Origin: Micrococcaceae bacterium RIT 802
GTDB taxonomy: Bacteria; Actinomycetota; Actinomycetes; Actinomycetales; Micrococcaceae
Reading direction: 5' to 3'
NCBI GenBank assembly: GCA_016892645.1
Contig: JAFEMX010000008.1
Location: 62,001-126,000 of the forward strand
Length of the DNA: 64,000 bases
The notes beneath the pieces are model-generated. The model had not been told where the DNA came from and ran no database searches. It saw only the letters and a list, made by a program, of their open reading frames with translations. A program made the translations under genes and the position numbers. Positions 24,046 through 33,535 of this stretch are shown in pieces (positions within the stretch are counted from its first letter, which is position 1; every line of letters begins with the position of its first letter).

Positions 24046-24538
24046 GGTGTTCTCCGGTCATCGGATGGGTGTAATTGGACTGCGGTCGTGCCTCGCGCGG
24101 GCCATGGTGCTATCCGTGCCAAGGCCCATGGTAGGGGTCCCAGCCGACTGGCGCAGCAGTTCGGGCCGTTCCTGCCCATCCGACGTAGCCTGCGGGGTGG
24201 AGTCGACATTGATCCTCCCGGGAACGCGGGTGGGTCTCCGGGCGGCGCCGGGTGCGGATCCGCCCCGCCCGGCGATCCCGGCAGCTTGCTGTGCCCGTTG
24301 CTGGTAACGCGGCCATGGTGCTGCCGATGATGCCGCCATGGTCGATGTCATGGGGGGTGATGACCCTGGCTCCCCTGTGCCGTCGGACCCCACGGGTCGT
24401 CTGGTCCTTCCGGAGCGGGACCTGCCGGCAGCACGAGCGTGGAGCACGGGCGCAGCGGGCGCCGCATCACCTGCCAGCTGGTTCTCCGCGGATCCAACCT
24501 TTGCCGCACGTTTCCTATCCAGCCCGGACGCGGAAAGC
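24046..24538. other. Intergenic region of about 490 bases without a supported gene
   Basis: Between the divergent FNT and epimerase genes. Open frames exist on both strands, but none has a ribosome site, family-like protein or sensible codon bias. A 12-base direct repeat GGCCATGGTGCT occurs at 24100-24111 and 24311-24322, and CCATGG recurs several times. Presumably it holds the FNT promoter. It may be a decayed gene; I see no remnant I can name. Confidence 0.5.
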
Positions 24539-24551
24539 TAGCGTGGTGGCC
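24539..24551 (+). promoter_or_regulatory. -10 element of the epimerase gene (probable leaderless start)
   Basis: TAGCGT (24539-24544) then seven bases and the ATG at 24552, without a ribosome site. Confidence 0.5.
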
Positions 24552-25607
24552 ATGCGAGTAGCCATTGTGGGAGCAACCGGGAACGTGGGGACGGCACTGC
24601 TGCGTCGCCTCCACGCCGCCGGCGTCGAGCGCGACGAGCCGTTGGAGATCGTGGGGGTCGCCCGCCGCCTGCCGGGCGCGTCCGACGCCGCGTACGGGGG
24701 CGTGCAGTGGAACGCCATCGACATCTCCGCGCCGTCGAGCCGCACGGAACTGGCCGCGGCGCTGGAAGGCTGCGACGCCGTCGTGCACCTGGCGTGGCTG
24801 TTGCAGCCGAACCACCGGGAACCCGTGATGCGGGCGACCAACGTCGACGGGACGGCCAACGTGCTGGCCGCCGCCGTCGAGGCCGGCGTCGGCCACGTGG
24901 TCTGCGCGTCGTCCGTGGGAGCATACAGCGCGGGTCCCAAGGACCACCGGGTCGACGAGAGCCACCCGGCCCGTGGAATCCCCTCCTCCCATTACAGCCG
25001 GTTCAAGGGCGAGCAGGAGGCCCTGCTGGACGCGTTCGAGTCCGACCACCCCGGGACCCGCGTCGCCCGGCTCCGGCCGGGATTGATCTTCCAGCCCGAC
25101 GCGGGCAGCGAGATCGGCCGGTACTTCCTCGGTGCCGCGATGCCGCAGTTCTTCCTGCACCGCCTGCGGCTGCCCCTGCTGCCGTTCCCCCGCGAGTTCG
25201 TCTTCCAGGCCGTCCATGCCGACGACATCGCCGATGCCTACTGGCGCGTGCTCGACCAGAAGGCCGGCGGTGCGTTCAACATCGCCGCCGAGCCGGTCGT
25301 CACCCCCGACGCCGTCGCCTGGCTGCTGGGGGCACGCCGGTGGCTACCGGTACCCGTCCCCCTGGTGCGAGCGGTGGTCTCCGCCCTCTGGTCCGTGCGG
25401 CTGCTGACCACCGATCCCGGTTGGGTGGACATGGCACAGGGTGCCCCGATCATGGACACCCGCCGTGCCCGCACGGAGCTCGGCTGGAGCCCCCGCGTCG
25501 ATTCGCTCGCCGCCATCCGCAGCGTGCTGGACGGCCTCGGCCGGGGCGCCGGCGTCGCCGCATCGCCGCCCCTGGTGCCCCGCCACCATCCGTCGACCCG
25601 TCCGTAG
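24552..25607 (+). CDS. NAD-dependent epimerase/dehydratase family protein (extended SDR)
   Basis: A 351-residue extended short-chain dehydrogenase. The Rossmann motif VAIVGATGNVGTALLRRL starts at residue 3; the substrate region has VVCASSVGAYSAG, and the catalytic pair is in SHYSRFKGEQE (Y-x-x-x-K). It resembles actinobacterial NAD-dependent epimerases acting on nucleotide sugars or other hydroxy/keto compounds, but the family is too broad for a substrate. Length and full motif set indicate an intact gene. It is followed by a PhoD-like gene on the same strand after about 180 bases. Confidence 0.87.
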   Translation: MRVAIVGATGNVGTALLRRLHAAGVERDEPLEIVGVARRLPGASDAAYGGVQWNAIDISAPSSRTELAAALEGCDAVVHLAWLLQPNHREPVMRATNVDGTANVLAAAVEAGVGHVVCASSVGAYSAGPKDHRVDESHPARGIPSSHYSRFKGEQEALLDAFESDHPGTRVARLRPGLIFQPDAGSEIGRYFLGAAMPQFFLHRLRLPLLPFPREFVFQAVHADDIADAYWRVLDQKAGGAFNIAAEPVVTPDAVAWLLGARRWLPVPVPLVRAVVSALWSVRLLTTDPGWVDMAQGAPIMDTRRARTELGWSPRVDSLAAIRSVLDGLGRGAGVAASPPLVPRHHPSTRP

Positions 25608-25786
25608 CGGACCACCGGCGCTCTCCGCCGTTCTGCACGCCCTGGGTCGGCCGACGCGGGCAACATCCGCCGGGCGGCGCGCCCCGCCGGGCCGTACGAT
25701 GGCAGTGCGCCCTTCGATCACCCCACGCGCCGTGCTGCATCCGCGGTACGGCAGACGTCGACGATGCCCTGCCCAGGAGGATTTCC

Positions 25787-27544
25787 ATGGAACCCGAGGC
25801 CGCCCCAGCCCCGACCCTGCTTTTGGGCCCGATGCTCCGCCATGTGGAGGAGACCAGCGCGTCCCTCTGGGTCGAAACCAACCAGGCGGGCACCGTCGGC
25901 GTCGAAACGGATGCGGGCACCTGGGTGGCGCGGACATTCGGCGTCCACGGGCACCACTACGCCCTGGTCGCGCTCGACGGGCTCGCCGCCGGCGCCGAGC
26001 TCCCGTACCGGGTCACCCTCGATGGCCACCCGGTGTGGCCCGAATCCTCCGACTATCCGCCGTCGGTCATCCGGACCCCTGGCCGCGGCGTCCCGTTGCG
26101 GTTGGCCTTCGGTTCCTGCCGCACGAGCGTCCCCCACGATGCCGCCGGCAACCGCAAGCACGGCGTGGACGCCCTGCGCTCCTATGCGGTCCACATGGCC
26201 AGCACGCAAGCACCGGACTGGCCCGGCCTGGCCCTGCTGCTCGGTGACCAGGTGTATGCGGACGTCACCAGCAACGCCATGCAGGAGTTCATCCGCAGCC
26301 GCCGCGACATCAACGAACCCCCGGGTGCGGAACTGCGCGACTTCGAGGAGTACGCCCACCTCTACGGCCTGGCGTGGTCGGAGCCGGCGATCCGCTGGAT
26401 GTTCTCCATGCTGCCCACGGCCATGATCTTCGACGACCACGACATCCGCGACGACTGGAACGCCTCCCTGTCATGGCGCCGCAGCATGGAGGCCACGTCC
26501 TGGTGGCATGACCGGATCGTCGCCGGGCTGGGAAGCTACTGGGTCTACCAGCATCTGGGCAACCTCTCCCCCGCCGAGCGGGCGCAGGATCCGCTCTGGC
26601 AGCGCATCGCCGGACACGATGGAGACGCCGAACTCGACCTCAGCGCCGACATCGACGCCTTCGCGGACCGCGCCGACCGGGAACCGACGACCTACCGGTG
26701 GAGCTACTGCCGGGATTTCGACGACGTGCGCCTGCTCGTGGTGGACTCACGCGCGGCCCGCGCGCTGGAACCCGGGTCCCGGTCGCTGCTGGACGACGAG
26801 GAGATGGCCTGGGTCGAACAGCGCCTCCACGGCGGATTCCGCCACCTGCTGATCGGCACGTCCCTGCCCTTCCTGCTGCCCAACGGCCTGCACCACGTCG
26901 AATCGTGGGACGAGGCCATCTCCGAAGGAGCGTGGGGCCGCACCTGGTCGCGGATGGGCGAAACCGTTCGCCAGGCGGTCGACCTGGAACATTGGGCGGC
27001 CTTCCAAAGCAGCTTCCGCCGCGTCGCCGAGCTGGTGACGGACACCGCCGACGGCCGGCGGGGCACCGCGCCCCGGACGGTCGCGTTCCTCTCCGGGGAC
27101 GTGCATTTCTCCTACGCCTCCGAAGTCAAGCGCGTCACCGGCAGCCGGATCATCCAGGCCGTCTGCTCCCCCATGCGCAACCCGATGCCGCCGGCGCTTC
27201 GCCTCTTCGCCTCGTCGATGGCCTACGGGCCCGCACGGCTCGTCGGTTCCGTCCTGGCCCGCGCCGCCGGCGTCCCGCCTCCGCCCCTGGACTGGTCGGG
27301 CATCCGCGGGCCCTGGTTCGACAACAACCTGGCGATCCTCGAGGACAGTGAACAGGGGCTGCGCATCAGCTGGTCCCGGGGCGTGGTGAAGCACGACGAC
27401 GGCGGGCAACCACGGTGGGAGATCGTCGCCGACATCACCGTGGGCCAGCGCGACGCCGGGGGCACCACGTCCCGCCAGTCCGCGATGAACCGGCTGCGCC
27501 GCCGCTGGGCGTCGCTGCGTCGCGTGCTGAGAGGGCGGCGCTGA
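25787..27544 (+). CDS. PhoD-like metallophosphatase (alkaline phosphatase D family)
   Basis: A 585-residue protein with an N-terminal immunoglobulin-like domain (about 10-95) and a PhoD metallophosphatase core. Core motifs: LAFGSCR (metal-adjacent cysteine), LLLGDQVYADV, MIFDDHDIRDDWN and FLSGDVHFSYASEV. PhoD enzymes hydrolyse phosphomono- and diesters using Fe/Ca. Unlike classic secreted PhoD it has no twin-arginine or Sec signal at its N-terminus, so this branch is probably cytoplasmic. The ATG at 25787 is preceded by AGGAGG. The C-terminal end is basic (RLRRRWASLRRVLRGRR), perhaps for membrane or nucleic-acid contact. It converges on benE with 12 bases between stops. Confidence 0.88.
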   Translation: MEPEAAPAPTLLLGPMLRHVEETSASLWVETNQAGTVGVETDAGTWVARTFGVHGHHYALVALDGLAAGAELPYRVTLDGHPVWPESSDYPPSVIRTPGRGVPLRLAFGSCRTSVPHDAAGNRKHGVDALRSYAVHMASTQAPDWPGLALLLGDQVYADVTSNAMQEFIRSRRDINEPPGAELRDFEEYAHLYGLAWSEPAIRWMFSMLPTAMIFDDHDIRDDWNASLSWRRSMEATSWWHDRIVAGLGSYWVYQHLGNLSPAERAQDPLWQRIAGHDGDAELDLSADIDAFADRADREPTTYRWSYCRDFDDVRLLVVDSRAARALEPGSRSLLDDEEMAWVEQRLHGGFRHLLIGTSLPFLLPNGLHHVESWDEAISEGAWGRTWSRMGETVRQAVDLEHWAAFQSSFRRVAELVTDTADGRRGTAPRTVAFLSGDVHFSYASEVKRVTGSRIIQAVCSPMRNPMPPALRLFASSMAYGPARLVGSVLARAAGVPPPPLDWSGIRGPWFDNNLAILEDSEQGLRISWSRGVVKHDDGGQPRWEIVADITVGQRDAGGTTSRQSAMNRLRRRWASLRRVLRGRR

Positions 27545-27556
27545 CCCCGGCCCGGC

Positions 27557-28789
27557 CTAGCGGCCCGAGCGGGTCCGGCGCAGCAGCAGGTACGCGACCG
27601 CCCCGCCGAGGAATCCCCAGAACGGTGCCACGATCCCCCACGGGGCCACCCCGGAAGCGGTGATGGCCAGGGTGACCAGGGCCGACTCGACGGCTGCGGG
27701 GTTCTCCCGCGCTCCGGCCATCGTGTCGGTGAAGGACACCTGTAGAGCGCCGATGAGCGCGACACCGGCCATGGCCGTGATCAGTTCATCCGGCACCGCG
27801 GCCAGCAGGGCGACCACGGTTCCACTGATCATGCCGAACGCCAGGTAGAAGATGCCGCAGGAGACCCCGGCAATGTAGCGGCGGGCGGGGTCCTCGTGGG
27901 CCTCCCGTCCGGTGCAGATGCCCGCGGTGATGGCGGCCAGGTTGATGGAGTGGGCACCGAACGGGGCGAAGGCGATGGAGGCGGCCGCCGATCCGCCCAG
28001 CAGCAACCGGTCGTTGGCCGCATACCCGTTGGCGTGCATCATCGCCAGGCCCGGGCCGTTCTGCCCGGCCATGGTGACGATGAGCAACGGGATCGAGATG
28101 CCCATGACCGCCGGCAGGCTGAAGGTCGGCGTCGTCCACACCGGCCCCGAAAGCTCCAGGCCCACGCGGGGAGCCGTTCCCGCCCCGGAAGCCAGGACCA
28201 ACAGCACGCCGGCGCAGAGGGCCAACAGGACGGCGTACTTGGGGATGAACCGGCGGCCGAGCAGGTAGGAGACGACCACGCCGCCGGCCACCAGCGGGGC
28301 GTCGACCACGGCGCCGGCCACCTTGAGCACGAAGGGCAACAAGACACCGGCCAGCACGGCGGCGAGGATGGGGCCGGGCACGCTGGCCAGCAACTTGCCG
28401 AACCACCCGGTCACACCCAGCACCAGGGCCAGCAAACCGGCCACCATGAAGGCGCCGACGGCGTCGGAGTAGCTGTAGTTGCCCAGCGCGGCCAGCAGCA
28501 GTGCGGCACCTGGCACCGACCAGGCAACGACGACCGGCTGGCGGGTGAACAGGCTCAGGAGCACGCAGACGACCCCGCTGCCCACGGAGATCGCCCACAC
28601 CCATGAGGAGGTCTGCTCCGGGGAGAGCCCGGCGTTCCGGGCGGCGTTCAGGACAACCAGCAGGGGTCCGGCGTAGGAGACGGCGACGGCGATCAGGCCG
28701 GCGACCACCGCGGAGACCGATACGTCGGACCACCGCGGCCGGCGGGGGCTGCGACGGCGGGTGGAGGTGCTGGTCGACGTCATCGGCAT
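27557..28789 (-). CDS. benE: Benzoate/H+ symporter BenE
   Basis: A 410-residue membrane protein with eleven to twelve helices. The stretches VAGLIAVAVSYAGPLLVVLNAA, WSVPGAALL and FGAHSINLAAITAGICTG are the conserved core of the BenE family within the UraA-like fold, where the discontinuous helices bind substrate. It imports benzoate with a proton across the cytoplasmic membrane. The start is taken as the ATG at 28789, four bases after GGAAGG; a second ATG lies two codons on. It is divergent from benA, sharing a 309-base control region, which places it in the benzoate regulon. Confidence 0.92.
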   Translation of the reverse strand: MPMTSTSTSTRRRSPRRPRWSDVSVSAVVAGLIAVAVSYAGPLLVVLNAARNAGLSPEQTSSWVWAISVGSGVVCVLLSLFTRQPVVVAWSVPGAALLLAALGNYSYSDAVGAFMVAGLLALVLGVTGWFGKLLASVPGPILAAVLAGVLLPFVLKVAGAVVDAPLVAGGVVVSYLLGRRFIPKYAVLLALCAGVLLVLASGAGTAPRVGLELSGPVWTTPTFSLPAVMGISIPLLIVTMAGQNGPGLAMMHANGYAANDRLLLGGSAAASIAFAPFGAHSINLAAITAGICTGREAHEDPARRYIAGVSCGIFYLAFGMISGTVVALLAAVPDELITAMAGVALIGALQVSFTDTMAGARENPAAVESALVTLAITASGVAPWGIVAPFWGFLGGAVAYLLLRRTRSGR

Positions 28790-28970
28790 CCGGCCTTCCG
28801 GGAGTTGGTGGGGGCGACGGCGGGACGGAGAAGTCCGCGATCGGCCGCTGCATGGAGTGGAGGGGCGGCCCACCGAGCGGGCACCACGGCTGCCAACGCT
28901 ACGACTGCGCGCACACCGTGGACAAGTATCCATTTCGGCCGGATTCGAATCCTGCGACTCTCAATACCCC

Positions 28971-29013
28971 CCTAGGCCAACCCTAGGCAGACACCTAGTG
29001 TGACCGGCCACAC
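28971..29013. promoter_or_regulatory. Phased CCTAG repeats and inverted repeat upstream of benA
   Basis: Three copies of CCTAG(G/T) start at 28971, 28982 and 28994, spaced 11 and 12 bases, one helical turn each. They are followed by an inverted repeat GTGTG/CACAC (28998-29002 and 29009-29013). This lies in the benE-benA divergent region about 90-130 bases before benA. Helically phased half-sites are what a LuxR/MalT-type activator such as the benR candidate downstream would use. Inference. Confidence 0.55.
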
Positions 29014-29098
29014 ACGCTGGCAGCATGTAGGGAATGACGTGAACCGACCGAATGGTCGGCCCGGGCTGCCAAGCCCATCCGGAGCATAGGAGAACACG

Positions 29099-30508
29099 AT
29101 GACAGAAACCCTCGAGCAGGTCAGCCGGCGACTCCAGGACGCCGTTGTCGAAGTCCCGGAGGAGGGCATCCACCGGACCAAGCGCGAGATCTTCACCGAC
29201 GAGGAGATCTTCGAACTCGAGATGAAGCACATCTTCGAGGGGAACTGGGTCTACCTGGCCCACGAATCCCAGATCCCCGAGGTCGGGGACTACTTCACCA
29301 CGTACATCGGCCGCTCGCCGGTGGTCATCTCGCGCGGCAAGGACGGCGAGCTCAACTGCCTCATCAACGCGTGCAGCCACCGCGGCGCCATGCTGTGCCG
29401 CAAGAAGACGGACAACCGCAAGAACTTCACCTGCCCCTTCCACGGCTGGACGTTCCGCAATGACGGCAAGCTGCTCAAGGTCAAGGACTCGCGTACCGGC
29501 GGCTACCCGGAGCAGTTCAACAAGGAAGGCTCCCACGACCTGACCAAGGTCGCCCGCTTCGAGAGCTACCGCGGTTTCCTCTTCGGCTCGCTCAACGCCG
29601 ACGTCAAGCCGCTCGAGGAGCACCTCGGCGACGCCACCAAGATCATCGACATGACCGTCGACCAGTCCCCCGAGGGCCTGGAGATCCTGCGTGGTTCGTC
29701 CACCTACACCTACGACGGCAACTGGAAGGTGCAGGCCGAAAACGGCGCCGACGGTTACCACGTCTCGGCCACCCACTGGAACTACGCGGCCACGACCGCC
29801 CGGCGTTCCAGCGGCGAATCCGCCAACGAGACCAAGGCCATGGACGCCGGCACCTGGGGCAAGCAGGGCGGCGGCTACTACTCCTTCGACCACGGGCATC
29901 TGCTGCTGTGGATGTGGTGGGGCAACCCGCAGGACCGCCCGAACTACGGACAGCTCGACCAGTGGAAGGAAGAGTTCGGCGAGAAGAAGGCAGAATTCAT
30001 GGTCGGCGCCTCGCGCAACCTGTGCCTGTACCCGAACGTGTACCTGATGGACCAGTTCTCCTCGCAGATCCGCCACTTCCGGCCGATCTCCGTGGACAAG
30101 ACCGAGGTCACCATCTACTGCATCGCCCCCAAGGGCGAGTCCGACGCCTCCCGCGCCAACCGCATTCGCCAGTACGAGGACTTCTTCAACGCCTCGGGCA
30201 TGGCCACCCCGGATGACCTGGAGGAATTCCGGTCCTGCCAGAAGACCTACCTGGCCAAGAATGCCCCGTGGAACGACATGAGCCGCGGCGTGGAACACCA
30301 GATTACTGGTCCGGACGAGACGGCCCGGGGCATCGGCATCAACCCCATCTCCAGCGGCGCGATGACCGAAGACGAGGGCCTCTACCCCATCCAGCACAAC
30401 TACTGGGCGCAGGAGATGCGGGCAGCGGTTGCCTCCGAGGAACGCGAAGCCGCCCAGCGGCCCGCCGGCCAGGCCATCGCGGAGCCCACCACCGGCTGCG
30501 GACACTAG
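29099..30508 (+). CDS. benA: Benzoate 1,2-dioxygenase, large (alpha) subunit
   Basis: A 469-residue Rieske non-haem iron oxygenase alpha subunit. The Rieske cluster ligands are visible as C92-x-H94 and C112-x2-H115 ([10 protein letters not shown] and TCPFHGW). The mononuclear iron site is in [14 protein letters not shown] with His221 and His226 and the bridging Asp218. With BenB it forms the oxygenase that inserts O2 across C1-C2 of benzoate to give a cis-diol carboxylate, receiving electrons from BenC. The ATG follows AGGAG. Length and segments such as [15 protein letters not shown] match BenA rather than toluate or anthranilate enzymes, although toluate or substituted benzoates may also be taken. 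Confidence 0.95.
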   Translation: MTETLEQVSRRLQDAVVEVPEEGIHRTKREIFTDEEIFELEMKHIFEGNWVYLAHESQIPEVGDYFTTYIGRSPVVISRGKDGELNCLINACSHRGAMLCRKKTDNRKNFTCPFHGWTFRNDGKLLKVKDSRTGGYPEQFNKEGSHDLTKVARFESYRGFLFGSLNADVKPLEEHLGDATKIIDMTVDQSPEGLEILRGSSTYTYDGNWKVQAENGADGYHVSATHWNYAATTARRSSGESANETKAMDAGTWGKQGGGYYSFDHGHLLLWMWWGNPQDRPNYGQLDQWKEEFGEKKAEFMVGASRNLCLYPNVYLMDQFSSQIRHFRPISVDKTEVTIYCIAPKGESDASRANRIRQYEDFFNASGMATPDDLEEFRSCQKTYLAKNAPWNDMSRGVEHQITGPDETARGIGINPISSGAMTEDEGLYPIQHNYWAQEMRAAVASEEREAAQRPAGQAIAEPTTGCGH

Positions 30509-30534
30509 AGCGAGACGACGAAAGGACAACGAGC

Positions 30535-31071
30535 ATGACCACCACAGATACCTCCGCGGCCGCTCTCACCGATGAACAACACATCGCCGAGCTCCACCGC
30601 ATCAGCCAGTTCCTCTACCGCGAGGCCCGCTTCCTGGACGACCGCGAATTCGAACGCTGGGTGGATTGCTACCACCCGGACGCCGAATTCTGGATGCCTG
30701 CCTGGGACGACAACGGGCAGATCACCGAGGACCCGCAGCGCGAGATCTCGCTCATCTACTATGCCAACCGCGGTGGCCTCGAGGACCGGGTGTTCCGCAT
30801 CCGCACCGACCGTTCCTCGGCGACCAGCATCCCCGAGCCGCGCACCGGACACAACATCTCCAACGTGGAGATCGTCGAGCACCGCGGCGACCAGGTGGAC
30901 GTCCGCTTCAACTGGTTCACCCTCTACTTTCGCTACGACAACGTGGACACCTACTTCGGCACGTCGTTCTACACGATCGACCTGTCCGGCACCCAGCCGC
31001 AGATCCTGAAGAAGAAGGTCGTCCTGAAGAACGACTACATCCACCATGTCGTGGACATCTACCACATCTAA
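30535..31071 (+). CDS. benB: Benzoate 1,2-dioxygenase, small (beta) subunit
   Basis: A 178-residue protein of the ring-hydroxylating dioxygenase beta family (SnoaL/NTF2-like fold). Characteristic stretches are EARFLDDREFERWVDCYHPDAEFWMP near residues 22-47 and the C-terminal KKKVVLKNDYIHHVVDIYHI. It has no cofactor and packs beneath the alpha subunits in the hexamer. The ATG at 30535 has AAAGGA upstream, 26 bases after the benA stop, and is followed by benC after 22 bases: one operon. Confidence 0.95.
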   Translation: MTTTDTSAAALTDEQHIAELHRISQFLYREARFLDDREFERWVDCYHPDAEFWMPAWDDNGQITEDPQREISLIYYANRGGLEDRVFRIRTDRSSATSIPEPRTGHNISNVEIVEHRGDQVDVRFNWFTLYFRYDNVDTYFGTSFYTIDLSGTQPQILKKKVVLKNDYIHHVVDIYHI

Positions 31072-31093
31072 TCCACCTGAAAAGAGCGATTTC

Positions 31094-32689
31094 ATGACTT
31101 ACCAGGTTGCCCTGAGCTTCGAGGACGGCATCACCCGCTTCATCAAGTGCGGACCCAACGAAACCGTCGCCGACGCCTCCTACAAGGCCCGCATCAACAT
31201 CCCGCTCGACTGCCGCGATGGCGCGTGCGGCACGTGCAAGTCCTTCTGCGAATCCGGAAAGTACGACGGCGGCGACTACATCGAGGACGCCCTCACCGAC
31301 GAAGAAGCAGAGGCCGGGTACGCGTTGCCGTGCCAGATGGTCCCCGAGTCCGACCTCGTCCTGCAGATCCCCACGACCTCCGACGTGGCCAAGACCGCCG
31401 CCGGCGTCTTCGACGCGACACTGCAGCGGATCCGCCGGCTCTCCGACACCACCTACGGGTTCGATGTCTCCATCGAGAACCGGGAGGCCCTCGCCTTCCT
31501 GCCCGGACAGTACGTCAACGTTTCCGTCCCGGGCACCGACCAGGAACGTTCCTACTCGTTCAGCTCCGGCCCCACCGCCGACACGTTGTCGTTCCTGATC
31601 CGCATCACCGACCAGGGCGTCATGTCCTCCTACCTGCGCGACACCGCGAAGGAAGGCGACCAGCTCACGCTGACCGGCCCCATGGGCAGCTTCTTCATGC
31701 GCGAGATCAAGCGTCCCGCACTGCTGCTCGCCGGCGGAACCGGGCTGGCTCCCTTGTTGTCGATGCTGGAGAAGATGTCGGCCGAGACGGCAGCCCACCC
31801 CGTCCACCTCATCTACGGCGTCACCACCGACACCGACCTCGTGGAAGTCGACGTCCTGGAGGACTATGCCTCCAAGATCGACGGCTTCACCTTCGACGTG
31901 GTCGTCGGTGATCCGGAGAGCGCAGCCGAGAAGAAGGGCTACGTCACCAACCACTTCCAGCCGGCACACCTGAACGACGGCGACGTCGACATCTACCTGT
32001 GCGGCCCGCCTCCCATGGTCGAGGGCGTCCGGAAGCACCTCACGGCGGAGGGCATCAACCCCGTGAACTTCTACTACGAGAAGTTCGCCCTGGCGGTCCC
32101 CGCTGCTGCCGCCACCGAGACGGAAGCCACGCCGGAACCTACGACTGCTCCGGCCGCGGCGACCGAGGCACCGGAAGCCGGTGTCACCGACACCGCGGCC
32201 TCCCCGGCGGCCGAGTACGAGATCGGCGAGGAACACGCAACCGTCGAGGCCGAATTCGACGCCCGCATGGCGCTGGAACTCGGCGCGATGGAACTGATGA
32301 TGAACCGGCTCACCGACGGCCAGCTCGCCGAATATCGGATCCTGGCCGAACTGGCCGGCACGTCGTTGGGCGACGAGCGCTTCGTCGACGCGCAGGGGTT
32401 CACGGCATCCAACGCCGCCTTCCACGACTTCCTGTTCGCCAGCACCGGTAACCGGTTCCTGCGCGAGGCCTACTCCCGGCTGGGCGTGCAGGGAATGATG
32501 GACGACGTCCTGAAGAACGGCAACTGGGTCGACGGCGCCGTCGCGGACGACCACCTGGAACTGGTTGATGCCTTCGAGCGCGGGGACCAGGCAGCAGCCC
32601 GCACCTGCATCATCGCGCACAACGAGCATGCCAAGGCCACGATGCGCGCCGCGATGGTGGGCTCCTCCGCCCACGGCGTGAGCGCATGA
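31094..32689 (+). CDS. benC: Benzoate dioxygenase reductase BenC with a C-terminal FCD-like domain
   Basis: A 531-residue electron-transfer protein. A plant-type 2Fe-2S ferredoxin domain (1-95; Cys40, 45, 48, 80) is followed by an FAD domain (about 105-200, RSYSFSS) and an NAD domain (about 205-335, GGTGLAPLLSML and YLCGPPPMV); it passes electrons from NADH to BenA. Proteobacterial BenC ends near residue 340. Here an Ala/Thr/Glu/Pro-rich linker (340-375) leads to about 150 extra residues that look like the FCD ligand-binding domain of GntR regulators, without the DNA-binding part: NAAFHDFLFASTGN then DDHLELVDAFERGDQAAA then HNEH (DNA about 32219-32670). Codon use is uniform and there is no frameshift, so it is a true fusion. 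The start is the ATG at 31094, 22 bases after benB; the stop overlaps benD. Confidence 0.94.
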   Translation: MTYQVALSFEDGITRFIKCGPNETVADASYKARINIPLDCRDGACGTCKSFCESGKYDGGDYIEDALTDEEAEAGYALPCQMVPESDLVLQIPTTSDVAKTAAGVFDATLQRIRRLSDTTYGFDVSIENREALAFLPGQYVNVSVPGTDQERSYSFSSGPTADTLSFLIRITDQGVMSSYLRDTAKEGDQLTLTGPMGSFFMREIKRPALLLAGGTGLAPLLSMLEKMSAETAAHPVHLIYGVTTDTDLVEVDVLEDYASKIDGFTFDVVVGDPESAAEKKGYVTNHFQPAHLNDGDVDIYLCGPPPMVEGVRKHLTAEGINPVNFYYEKFALAVPAAAATETEATPEPTTAPAAATEAPEAGVTDTAASPAAEYEIGEEHATVEAEFDARMALELGAMELMMNRLTDGQLAEYRILAELAGTSLGDERFVDAQGFTASNAAFHDFLFASTGNRFLREAYSRLGVQGMMDDVLKNGNWVDGAVADDHLELVDAFERGDQAAARTCIIAHNEHAKATMRAAMVGSSAHGVSA

Positions 32690-33480
32690 GCACGTTCCAT
32701 CCGGGCCGTTTCGACGGCAAGGTCGTCGTGGTCACCGGTGCCGCCCAGGGGATCGGCAGTGCCGTTGCCGGCAGGGTCGCCTCCGAAGGCGGCTCGGTGG
32801 TCCTCGTTGACCGGGCCGAGCTGGTCCACGAGACGGCCGGGGAACTGCGCTCCACCGGTGCCCGGGTCACCAGCGTGACCGCGGACCTGGAGACATTCTC
32901 CGGGGCCGAGGCCGCCGTGTCCGCTGCGGTGGAGGAATTCGGCCGCGTCGATGTGCTGGTCAACAACGTGGGTGGTGCCATCAACTTCAAGCCGTTCACG
33001 GAGTTCACCGACACCCAGATCCGGGCGGAGATCGACCGTTCGCTGATGACGACCCTGTACGCCTGCCGTGCCGTGCTGCCCCAGCTGGTCCAGCAGGGCT
33101 CGGGCGTGATCGTGAACGTCTCCAGCGCGGCCACCCGCGGCATCCACCGCATTCCCTACAGTGCGGCAAAGGGTGCGGTGAATGCGCTCACCGCCTCGCT
33201 GGCGATGGAGTACGCCGAACACGGCATCCGGGTGGTCGCCACCGCCCCGGGGGGCACGGAGGCGCCCCCGCGCAAGATCCCGCGGGGAACGCCGACACCG
33301 CAGAACGACGTCGAACAGGCCTGGCACCAGGCCCATATCGACCAGACCATCAATTCGTCGCTGCTCAAGCGCTACGGCACCTTGGGTGAACAGGCCGCAC
33401 CGATTGTGTTCCTCGCTTCCGACGAGGCATCGAACATCACCGGTAGCGTCCTGCCGGTCGCCGGCGGCGATCTGGGCTAG
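32686..33480 (+). CDS. benD: 1,6-dihydroxycyclohexa-2,4-diene-1-carboxylate dehydrogenase
   Basis: A 264-residue short-chain dehydrogenase. TGAAQGIG (17-24) is the NAD loop, NNVGG (93-97) the stabilising motif, and Ser146/Ser147 with Tyr158 and Lys162 (YSAAK) the catalytic set. It oxidises and decarboxylates the benzoate cis-diol to catechol using NAD+. The start overlaps the benC stop by four bases (ATGA), so it is translationally coupled as the last enzyme of benABCD. Ring-cleavage genes for the catechol product are not in the window. Confidence 0.94.
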   Translation: MSTFHPGRFDGKVVVVTGAAQGIGSAVAGRVASEGGSVVLVDRAELVHETAGELRSTGARVTSVTADLETFSGAEAAVSAAVEEFGRVDVLVNNVGGAINFKPFTEFTDTQIRAEIDRSLMTTLYACRAVLPQLVQQGSGVIVNVSSAATRGIHRIPYSAAKGAVNALTASLAMEYAEHGIRVVATAPGGTEAPPRKIPRGTPTPQNDVEQAWHQAHIDQTINSSLLKRYGTLGEQAAPIVFLASDEASNITGSVLPVAGGDLG

Positions 33481-33535
33481 CCCCTCAGGGGCTGGGGGCG
33501 CCGTCACACCCCCGGGTGGGACACGCATCACACAG

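Noticed and set aside
24058-24447. A 129-codon leftward frame in the FNT-epimerase gap
   Set aside because: No ribosome site, low-complexity Arg/Ser/Pro-rich product, and codon bias unlike its neighbours; it is more likely non-coding.
28971-28999. CCTAG repeats as an attachment site or a short tandem-repeat element
   Set aside because: Only three copies with unequal intervals, no integrase and no mobile gene; position in the benE-benA promoter region fits a regulator site better.
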